A stretch of DNA of 5,278 nucleotides. It comes from an uncultured Prevotella sp. (GTDB lineage Bacteria > Bacteroidota > Bacteroidia > Bacteroidales > Bacteroidaceae). Shown piece after piece: positions 1-5,278 of the stretch. Within the stretch, counting starts at the first letter, position 1; each line of letters opens with the position of its first letter. The stretch covers positions 1 through 5,278 of the forward strand of contig USPK01000067.1 in assembly GCA_900556465.1 (NCBI GenBank). Direction: 5' to 3'. A program made the position numbers and the translations under genes. The notes beneath the pieces are model-generated. The model saw only the letters and a program-made list of their open reading frames with translations. It was not told where the DNA came from and did no database searches.

Positions 1-1431
1 GGCAGCGTCAACCAAACCGGCGCTGGCGTACTGGTCGTCGAAGGTCACGTCGGAGTCATAGAGGTAGTTCACCGAAGCGCTCTGGGCCTCGCTGACGAGG
101 TCGGCCAGGCTGGCGAGCAGCTGGTTGTGCTCAATCTCCGGCAGCATGGCGTCAATGACATCCTGAGATACCGGCGTGAAGGCCCACTGGTTGCCTTCGC
201 CCGTAGAGTTCCACTGTACGAACTGCATCGAACCGTCGCAGTGACCGAAGTTACCGTTCTGGTCCTGGATGCGGAAGAGCGTGCCCTGCAGCCAGGGGAA
301 GGTGAACGTAGCCGTCGACTCTTCGCTCGTCGTGAAGATGACAGACGTACCTGTACCTGCATTTACGAAGCGGCCCGTCTTCACGTTCTTCAGCTGATAG
401 CGGTCGTTGCCGGCGTCGACTACCTGCCAGATGTAGCGGGCATCGGCAGCCGTCAGCGTCTCGGGAATCGTGTAGTTGGCCGTACAACGCACGTTGGCGC
501 CGTCGTCATAAGCGGCATCCTGCGAACGCTGGCTCTTCATGATGTAGTAGCCCGGCGTTACCTGTACGCGGCCATTGGCCAAGGCCTCGGAAGCGGCAAC
601 GAGCATATTGTACACCTCGAGACAAACATCCTCGGAAGGCAGGTCAGCTCCTCCAAGCGCATCGCTATAAGCCAGGAAAGCAGCTTCCAACTGATCGTAA
701 ACCTCCTGCGAAACGCAACCGGGCGTGGTGCCTACGGTGAACGCTGTCTCACTCCAGCCGCTGGGGAAGAGGGCTTCGTAGGCCTCGTTCATCTTCTCGT
801 AATTAGTCTTCGCGCGCTGCGTAGCGTTGTAGACGAACCAAGCGTTCGTGTCCTGATAGCTGCTGACAGCGGGGTTGCCCCAATAGCAAAGGAAGTTCAC
901 CGTGCCGTCATCGTCGACCTCTGCCAGGGCAAAGATCATGGTAACGCCTTCGCTACCTGCCTGACGCTCGGCATTGAAGCCGGCGCGCTTCTGGGCAGTG
1001 GTCCAAGTGTTCCACTGGTCTTCGCTGGTGAAGCCGTTCGTAGCCACGCAAGCCGTAAAGTGAAGGGCTTCCGAGCGGGCCATGGTGTAGGCGTTGTTAC
1101 CGGACACGTACTGTCCGTTATACACGCTCCTGAGGACGTAAACCGTAAAGGTCTCGCCGTCATTGTCGACGGTACCGTCCTCCTCGAACTGGTAGATACA
1201 CGTCTCGTCCGGCGTCGTAATGCCTGCCCCGGAGGCCGACAGATACTGGTCCGGATGCCATTGCGCGTAGGTACCATGCTTGATGGCGTAATTGGTGCCG
1301 GTCTGGATCTCCGTCACGGGATTTTCGGTGTCTATATCCCACGTGACATCACTGACCTGCGCCAACGCCGGCGATGCGCCTGCGGCAAAGAGCAACAGGA
1401 ACATCGCAAGAAAATTGTAGATTTTCTTCAT
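1..1431 (-). CDS. Secreted beta-trefoil protein, paralog of gene A, cut by the window edge (gene B)
   Basis: The first 477 residues of a protein whose C-terminal part lies outside the window; no stop codon is reached. It begins MKKIYNFLAM, with a signal peptide of about 24 residues ending ALA|Q. It matches gene A in order throughout: a first trefoil-like region (about 35-205, ending DTNAWFVYNAT), a helical segment (about 207-285), a second trefoil (about 290-422, with GRVQVTPGYYI, ARYIWQV, FVQWNS and NQWAFTPVS), and a helical linker. DVTFDDQYAS near residue 465 is identical to gene A. By hand, 94 of 140 residues agree over the second trefoil. Four cysteines (gene A 180, 238, 314 and 396) are conserved and could form disulfides after export. 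The window ends just before the F5/8 type C domain would start, so its presence is expected but unseen. The start is firm: an in-frame TAA lies five codons upstream. Sampled lines are about 55-57% GC, clearly below gene A. The ligand is unknown. Confidence 0.92.
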   Translation of the reverse strand, partial: MKKIYNFLAMFLLLFAAGASPALAQVSDVTWDIDTENPVTEIQTGTNYAIKHGTYAQWHPDQYLSASGAGITTPDETCIYQFEEDGTVDNDGETFTVYVLRSVYNGQYVSGNNAYTMARSEALHFTACVATNGFTSEDQWNTWTTAQKRAGFNAERQAGSEGVTMIFALAEVDDDGTVNFLCYWGNPAVSSYQDTNAWFVYNATQRAKTNYEKMNEAYEALFPSGWSETAFTVGTTPGCVSQEVYDQLEAAFLAYSDALGGADLPSEDVCLEVYNMLVAASEALANGRVQVTPGYYIMKSQRSQDAAYDDGANVRCTANYTIPETLTAADARYIWQVVDAGNDRYQLKNVKTGRFVNAGTGTSVIFTTSEESTATFTFPWLQGTLFRIQDQNGNFGHCDGSMQFVQWNSTGEGNQWAFTPVSQDVIDAMLPEIEHNQLLASLADLVSEAQSASVNYLYDSDVTFDDQYASAGLVDAA

Positions 1432-1460
1432 TGCTGATTGGTTTTAGGTTTGTTGAACAT
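1428..1460 (-). other. Possible 10-codon upstream ORF overlapping the gene B start
   Basis: In the leader of gene B an ATG at 1460-1458 opens a frame reading MFNKPKTNQQ. Its TGA stop (1430-1428) overlaps the ATG of gene B (1431-1429) as ATGA, the arrangement typical of translational coupling. There is no Shine-Dalgarno sequence before it, but the same is true of gene B itself and of many Bacteroidota genes. The geometry is seen directly; translation is unproven and could be chance. Confidence 0.25.
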
Positions 1461-1495
1461 TATGAGAATTAAAAATTTTCCATAGGAAATCGCAT

Positions 1496-1505
1496 GTAAA
1501 TTTAC
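1496..1505. promoter_or_regulatory. 10-bp palindrome GTAAATTTAC in the gene B leader
   Basis: A perfect 10-bp palindrome lies about 18 bases downstream of the candidate -7 box, within the presumed 5' leader of gene B. It could be an operator half-site pair, but palindromes of this length occur by chance in A/T-rich DNA. No regulator is suggested by the window. Confidence 0.2.
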
Positions 1506-1522
1506 TGTTAAGAATCCGAACT

Positions 1523-1551
1523 CAAAAATATTTCGGTCATTATTTATCAAC
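1523..1551 (-). promoter_or_regulatory. Candidate Bacteroidota-type promoter for gene B
   Basis: On the minus strand, TATTTTTG (1530-1523) fits the Bacteroidota -7 consensus TAnnTTTG exactly. GTTG (1551-1548) lies 17 bases upstream and could serve as the -33 element, whose usual form is TTTG or TTG. The surrounding DNA is very A/T-rich, including AAATATATGA just upstream, and contrasts sharply with the GC-rich sequence before it. A transcript starting a few bases past the -7 box would have a leader of roughly 85-90 nt before the gene B ATG. The match to the consensus is seen directly; promoter activity is inferred. The -33 element is the weaker half. Confidence 0.6.
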
Positions 1552-1638
1552 ATTTAACATTCATATATTTCCCGCGCTCTTCCGGAACTGTAAAAAGGGC
1601 GGCGAACAGGGGCGCGGACGGGACGCCAGTATCCAGCA

Positions 1639-1658
1639 GTGCGGTCGGTTAGCCGCAC
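1639..1658. repeat. Short inverted repeat GTGCGG ... CCGCAC
   Basis: GTGCGG (1639-1644) and CCGCAC (1653-1658) are perfect inverted copies separated by eight bases, giving a 6-bp stem. No T run follows on either strand, so it does not look like a terminator. It lies between the 21-bp repeat array and the gene B promoter block, and may belong to the same GC-rich repetitive region. Confidence 0.4.
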
Positions 1659-1671
1659 CGGCGGCCCGGGT

Positions 1672-1772
1672 GGCGCCGGGCGAACGGGGCTAAGGCCCGT
1701 ACGGACGGGGATAGGGCGAGTTCTGACGGGAATAGGGCCCGTGTCCGGGGCAACCGGCCGGCGGCGCCGGGC
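1672..1772. repeat. 10-bp direct repeat GGCGCCGGGC flanking the 21-bp array
   Basis: GGCGCCGGGC occurs at 1672-1681 and again at 1763-1772, one copy on each side of the three 21-bp units. Each copy contains the palindrome GGCGCC. In DNA this rich in G and C a repeated 10-mer can arise by chance, so its meaning is uncertain. It is recorded because its flanking placement might mark the ends of a small repeat element. Confidence 0.4.
1684..1746. repeat. Three tandem 21-bp direct repeats
   Basis: Units start at 1684, 1705 and 1726, exactly 21 bases apart. Each begins with the core ACGGGgATAGGGC (plus strand; the first unit has ACGGGGCTAAGGC). Pairwise identity over the full 21 bases is 14-15 of 21, and units two and three agree at 12 of the first 13 positions. 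Units one and three also end their core in CCCGT, so each can fold as ACGGG-7 nt-CCCGT. The array sits in non-coding DNA between the gene A terminator and the gene B promoter. No function is recognised; 21 bp is about two helical turns, so a protein-binding array is one possibility. Confidence 0.7.
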
Positions 1773-1783
1773 CAGCGGGCACG

Positions 1784-1813
1784 AAAAAGGCCGGCCCCGC
1801 GGAGGGACCGGCC
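1784..1813 (-). terminator. Intrinsic (rho-independent) terminator of gene A
   Basis: Read on the minus strand, GGCCGGTCCC (1813-1804) pairs with GGGGCCGGCC (1798-1789) in a 10-bp stem containing one G-T (G-U in RNA) pair. The loop is five bases, TCCGC. A run of five T (1788-1784) follows directly. It lies 39 bases past the TAA of gene A, which is a normal distance. The stem is almost entirely G:C, so termination should be strong and should separate gene A from gene B transcriptionally. On the plus strand the hairpin is not followed by a T run, so it is one-directional. Confidence 0.9.
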
Positions 1814-1852
1814 GGACCGCGCCGGAGCGCGGCGGACAAGGGTTCGCGAACG

Positions 1853-4800
1853 TTACTTCACGAAGACTTTCTGGCCGCCCACGATGTAGAGACCTGCGGG
1901 CAGGCCCTTCGTAGCGGTGGCGGCGGGCACGCCGCTGCGGAGCTTCACGCCGGAGAGCGTGTAGACGTCGACGGGACCGGCGGACGGGCCGACGGTCGGC
2001 GCGCCGGGGATGGCGTTGATGATGCCGTCGATGCGCAGCTCCCTGTCGCCGACCACGTCGGTCTGGGGCAGGGCGTCGCTGAGGTAGCCGCCTCCGGCGG
2101 CCACTTCGTCGTCAGCGTTCGTGATCTGCACTTCGCCGTCGACCAGGATGCCGTAGCCGACGCCCGGACGGATGGCGGTGGGAGCGGCGACGAGACCGTT
2201 CTGCGTGAGCGGTTCGTAGCAGTAGGTCACGGTGCTGTAGAACTCGTCGAGGTCGAAACTGGTCAGACCGAACATGAAGGTAGCCCCCTCCGTGTCGTTC
2301 TCAATGATGAAGGGCACGCCGGCCTGCACCTGGCCCTCTTCGTAAAGGGAGAGTTCCAGGTAGCGCTGGCCGTCGTCAGCGACGCGCTGGCCCTCTACGC
2401 GGTAGATGCCGGGCGAGCTGAAGTAGACGTTGATGGGGAAGGGCAGCGTGACGACGCGCATCGAGTTGGGCTGTACGTCGAGAACGTGGGAACCTTCAAA
2501 GAGGTCGACGGGCACGAAGACGAGGTTGGAGTTGCCGCCCTGTGCGCTCCAGTTGACGACGGCGCCGGAGGGGTCGGCATTCACATAGTAGCCCTCGACG
2601 AGCTGGAGGTTGAAGACGCCGGGCGTTCCGGAGAAGACGCAGCGCAGGCCGTCGGCGCTGTTGCCCATGGGCAAGGCGTTCGAGAGGTCGAGCGTGTCGG
2701 GGTCGGCCACGTTCTTGTAGACGTTGGTCAGGTAGTGGCCGGTGCCGAGGTTGCGCAGGGTGAAGGCACCGTCGTCCGTGCGCTCTACGCGCCAGAGGAG
2801 GTTGAGGCGGGAGCTGTAGAAGTCGTCGTCGGCGTAGCCCCAGTTGGCCGTGGCCTCGGTGCCGGCATTGTCGGCGTAGAGGTAGTTGCCCTCGGCGGCG
2901 CCGTCGGTGCCCTGGAACTGGATGTAGTAGAAGCCGTCCTCGGGCACGTTGAGCTTGTCGTTGAATTCGGCCAGTGCGGCATGGACGCGCTGCGTATAGG
3001 TGTCAATCTGGTCGAGCGTGAGGTTGACGCCGGCTATCTCGCTCTCTATTTCGTCGAGCACGGCGGTCAGTGCGGCAGCGGCGCCGGCCTGGAAGTAGCC
3101 GGGCTCGTCGCCTTCCTCAGCCGCGGCGGCCTGGGTGCGGGCGTTCTCGATGAGGTTGTTCAGGGCCGTGGGGTCGGGATAGGCCTCGTTGAAGGCGTCG
3201 ATGGCGGCCTGGAGGTCGTCGATGACCGTCTGCGTGACGGTGCTGTCGGCCAGGGCGGCCTCGGCCAGGGCTATCTGGCGGTCCAGCTCGTCGCGGACTT
3301 CCTGCGGGATCATGTCGTAGAGCGGGTTGTGGCCGCCGTCCTCGTAGAAGCGCATCTCGCTGACGTACCAGCAGACGCCGGCGCCGTGCCACGTGTTGTC
3401 GAAGGTGCCGAGCACGGTGAAGCGCAGGTGCTGCACGGGCTTTTCAAACTCGATGTGCATCACGGCCGTGCTGCTGTCGCGGCTGCCGGTGGCAAAGCGG
3501 GTCGTGTACTGGTAGACGACGGAATCCTTGCGGAGCGTGTCGGTCCAGACGTCGGCGAGGGGGTCGTCGTTGGTGACGAAGGCCACGTAGAGCGGGTTGT
3601 TCTCGGCCGGCTTGCTGTGGCGCTGGGAGAACTTGACGAAGAGTTTCTGCACGGCCTTGCCCAGGTCTACCTGGAGGTAGTGGTACGTGGTAGCGTCGTT
3701 GTTGCTCCAGGCCGTGTGGAAATAGGTCTCCAGATTGCCGTCGCTCAGCTGGGTGAACTGGTCTTCGATGGCGTAGCCCTCACCGGACTCAGGGGCATTG
3801 GTCTTCATGAGGGCGGGGTCGGCCAGGCCGTCGGAGGCATACTGGTCGTCGAAGGTGACGTCGGAGGCGTAGATGTGGTTCAACCGGGCGCCGCGGGCGT
3901 CGGCCAGGGTGGAGCGCAGGGCGGTCATGAGGCGTTCCTCGGCCACGGCCTCGGTGAGGCTGGCAATGACGTCATCGCTGACGGGCGTGAACTCCCACTG
4001 ATTGGCCGTATTGCCTGCGGAGTTCCACTGCACGAAGTTGTTCGAGGCATCGCAGTGGGCCATGTTTCCGTTCTGGTCCACGATGTCGAAATAGCGGGCG
4101 GCGTCCCAGGGGAAGGTGAAGGTGGCCGTGGGCTCCTCGGACGTGGTGAAGTCGTTGGACGTGCCGGGGCTGGCGTCGATGTAGCGGCCCGTGGAGAAGT
4201 TGCGCAGGCGGTAAGCGCCGTTGCCGGCGTCGATCACCTGCCAGATGTAGCGGGCGTCGGAGACGGTGTAGGTCTCGGGAATCTCGTAGTTGCCCGTGCA
4301 GTGTACGATGGAGCCGTCGTCATAGGCGGCGTTGCTCGAACGCTGGCTGCGCAGGATGTAGTAGCCGGGGCTCACCTGCACGCGGCCGGTGGCCAGGGCC
4401 TCGGCGGCGGCATTCAGCTGGTCGGCGACGGCCAGGAGCTCCTCGTCCGAAGCATCGGGGCGGCCGCTGGCGTCGAAGTAGGCGTTGTAGGCTTCCATGA
4501 TCTGGTTGAAGAGCGCTTGCGAGATGCAGCCGGGCTCGGTGCCTACGGGGAAGCTCGATTCGTCGGGGCTGGCGGTGCCGAAGAGGGCGTCGTAGGCGTC
4601 CTGCATGAGCTCGCGGGCCGTGGCGGCGCGGGGCGTGGCGTTGAGCACGAACCAGGCGTTCGTGTCGAAGTAGGTCCAGAAACCGGGGTCGCCGTAGTAG
4701 CAGATATAGGTGAAGAGGCCGTCCTCGTTGGGCTCGGCAGAGGCAAAGACGAAGGTCTTGCCGTCCACGCCGGGCTGGGCGGTGTTCTGCGCGGCGCTGC

Positions 4801-5239
4801 GGCGCTGCAACTCCGTGAGGTCAGCGAGGTTAGTACCCTCGGGGTAGCCCGTGGCCAACAGGGCGGTGAAGTGGAAGGCGTCGCTGCGCGAACGGACGTA
4901 GCTGCCGCCGGAAGCCAGGTACTGGCCGTTGCCGACGTTGCGCAGGATGTAGAGCGGGAGGGTTTCGCCGTCGGTCGTCACCTGGCCGTCCACCTCAAAC
5001 TGGTAGATGGCATAGACGTCGGGCTCGGTGATGCCCGAACCGTTGACGGACAGGTACTCGTTGGGCTCGAAACCGGCATTCGTGCCGTGCCGCAACGCAT
5101 AGTTCACGCCGGGCTCAATGACCGTAACGGGGTTGTCGCCGTCGACGTCCCACTTCGTGTCGGAGTCCTGCGCCAGCGCTGTCCCGCCGGTCATCAGCAA
5201 CAGGCAGAACAGGGAAAGAAAACGATAGATTTTCTTCAT
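1853..5239 (-). CDS. Secreted multi-domain protein: beta-trefoil / F5/8 type C / helical repeats / C-terminal sorting-like tail (gene A)
   Basis: A complete protein of 1128 residues with no recognised gene name. Residues 1-23 form a signal peptide (MKK, hydrophobic core, ALA|Q cleavage site), so it is exported; there is no lipobox. Residues about 35-200, 290-421 and 768-912 look like ricin-like beta-trefoil modules, each carrying an LRNxxxGxY motif (99-107, 345-353, 828-836). Residues 205-285 are helical. Residues about 475-632 resemble an F5/8 type C (discoidin) domain, with LSDGNLETYFHTAW and HYLQVDLG. Residues 640-765 are helical and FIVAR-like. Residues 915-1060 are a beta-rich domain. 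The last 40 residues (VYTLSGVKL ... GLYIVGGQKVFVK) resemble the sorting tail of Bacteroidota secreted proteins; whether the host has a type IX system is not visible. No catalytic domain is recognised, so a carbohydrate- or surface-binding role is inference. The reading frame stays open upstream to the window edge, but the chosen ATG gives an intact signal peptide and matches the start of the downstream paralog. The DNA is GC-rich, about 62-78% in sampled lines. Confidence 0.93.
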   Translation of the reverse strand: MKKIYRFLSLFCLLLMTGGTALAQDSDTKWDVDGDNPVTVIEPGVNYALRHGTNAGFEPNEYLSVNGSGITEPDVYAIYQFEVDGQVTTDGETLPLYILRNVGNGQYLASGGSYVRSRSDAFHFTALLATGYPEGTNLADLTELQRRSAAQNTAQPGVDGKTFVFASAEPNEDGLFTYICYYGDPGFWTYFDTNAWFVLNATPRAATARELMQDAYDALFGTASPDESSFPVGTEPGCISQALFNQIMEAYNAYFDASGRPDASDEELLAVADQLNAAAEALATGRVQVSPGYYILRSQRSSNAAYDDGSIVHCTGNYEIPETYTVSDARYIWQVIDAGNGAYRLRNFSTGRYIDASPGTSNDFTTSEEPTATFTFPWDAARYFDIVDQNGNMAHCDASNNFVQWNSAGNTANQWEFTPVSDDVIASLTEAVAEERLMTALRSTLADARGARLNHIYASDVTFDDQYASDGLADPALMKTNAPESGEGYAIEDQFTQLSDGNLETYFHTAWSNNDATTYHYLQVDLGKAVQKLFVKFSQRHSKPAENNPLYVAFVTNDDPLADVWTDTLRKDSVVYQYTTRFATGSRDSSTAVMHIEFEKPVQHLRFTVLGTFDNTWHGAGVCWYVSEMRFYEDGGHNPLYDMIPQEVRDELDRQIALAEAALADSTVTQTVIDDLQAAIDAFNEAYPDPTALNNLIENARTQAAAAEEGDEPGYFQAGAAAALTAVLDEIESEIAGVNLTLDQIDTYTQRVHAALAEFNDKLNVPEDGFYYIQFQGTDGAAEGNYLYADNAGTEATANWGYADDDFYSSRLNLLWRVERTDDGAFTLRNLGTGHYLTNVYKNVADPDTLDLSNALPMGNSADGLRCVFSGTPGVFNLQLVEGYYVNADPSGAVVNWSAQGGNSNLVFVPVDLFEGSHVLDVQPNSMRVVTLPFPINVYFSSPGIYRVEGQRVADDGQRYLELSLYEEGQVQAGVPFIIENDTEGATFMFGLTSFDLDEFYSTVTYCYEPLTQNGLVAAPTAIRPGVGYGILVDGEVQITNADDEVAAGGGYLSDALPQTDVVGDRELRIDGIINAIPGAPTVGPSAGPVDVYTLSGVKLRSGVPAATATKGLPAGLYIVGGQKVFVK

Positions 5240-5278
5240 GGCTGTGATGGTAATTAAGTAATGAAATGAATTAGGAAG

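Larger units (their letters stand above)
1571..1783. other. GC-rich non-coding stretch between terminator and promoter region
   Basis: No gene is supported here. Hand counting gives 109 G or C in the 140 bases from 1641 to 1780, about 78%. The stretch contains the 21-bp repeats, the flanking 10-bp copies, the short inverted repeat and small palindromes such as CCGTACGG (1697-1704). A plus-strand open frame crosses it, but that frame also runs through the terminator and into the antisense of the gene A C-terminus, and its translation is low in complexity. Confidence 0.7.

Noticed and set aside
127..1437. A 436-codon open frame on the plus strand, opposite gene B
   Set aside because: It has the same codon-for-codon antisense geometry as the frame opposite gene A. 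Its resemblance to that frame follows from the paralogy of the sense genes.
1469..1495. An 8-codon ORF (MRFPMENF) in the gene B leader
   Set aside because: It is too short, has no link to the gene B start and is expected by chance in A/T-rich DNA.
1591..1620. A second terminator on the minus strand ending in the T run at 1592-1596
   Set aside because: The preceding bases do not form a convincing stem adjoining the T run.
1684..1746. CRISPR-like array
   Set aside because: The units are contiguous, 21 bp long and imperfect, with no unique spacers and no cas genes nearby.
1639..1914. A plus-strand frame containing heptapeptide repeats (TGLRPVR, TGIGRVL, TGIGPVS)
   Set aside because: The heptads simply reflect the 21-bp DNA repeats. 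The frame runs through the gene A terminator and into the antisense of its C-terminus, and lacks an initiation context.
1853..5239. Glycoside hydrolase or peptidase domain in gene A
   Set aside because: No segment shows a recognisable catalytic motif; all segments read as trefoil-like, discoidin-like, helical or beta-sandwich. A divergent enzyme cannot be fully excluded by eye.
5170..5239. Lipoprotein signal in gene A because of the cysteine at residue 12
   Set aside because: The cysteine lies inside the hydrophobic core and is not preceded by a lipobox; the ALA|Q site at 23/24 fits ordinary signal peptidase cleavage.
2486..5257. A 923-codon open frame on the plus strand, opposite gene A
   Set aside because: It lies codon-for-codon opposite gene A, so its stops correspond only to sense TTA, CTA and TCA codons, which the GC-rich gene A avoids. 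Its translation is a monotonous V/G/A/E-rich string with no domain or signal peptide, while the minus strand gives a coherent exported protein.

Overview
The window looks like chromosomal DNA of a member of the Bacteroidota, most likely Bacteroidales and perhaps Prevotellaceae-like. The evidence is of four kinds. The secreted proteins are large and built from ricin-like beta-trefoil, F5/8 type C (discoidin-like) and FIVAR-like helical segments. One ends in the short C-terminal tail (VYTLSGVKL ... GLPAGLYIVGGQKVFVK) that is frequent in this phylum. The starts have A/T-rich leaders and no Shine-Dalgarno sequence. A TAnnTTTG-type promoter box lies upstream of one gene. The GC content of the coding DNA is high for this group, so the genus is not assigned.

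Layout, read on the minus strand, on which both genes lie. Gene A (5239 to 1853) is complete and encodes a 1128-residue exported protein. It is followed by a strong intrinsic terminator (1813 to 1784). Next comes a GC-rich non-coding stretch of about 78% GC between 1641 and 1780, which holds three 21-bp tandem direct repeats and several small inverted repeats. The DNA then switches abruptly to a 26% GC block (1441-1560) with a candidate promoter and a leader of roughly 90 nt. Gene B starts at 1431 and runs off the window at position 1, after 477 residues.

A and B are tandem paralogs. They align from the first residue (both begin MKKIY) to the window edge with an offset of only one residue, and about two-thirds of residues are identical by hand count over the second beta-trefoil. 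Gene B stops at the window edge just before the position where gene A begins its F5/8 type C domain. The terminator and the separate promoter argue for two transcription units rather than one operon. No catalytic domain is recognisable in either protein. The reasonable inference is a pair of surface or secreted glycan- or ligand-binding proteins, but no ligand can be deduced.

There is no mobile element, RNA gene or CRISPR array in the window. The least explained items are the repeat-bearing intergenic region, the difference of about ten percentage points in GC between the adjacent paralogs, and a 10-codon upstream ORF whose stop codon overlaps the start codon of gene B.
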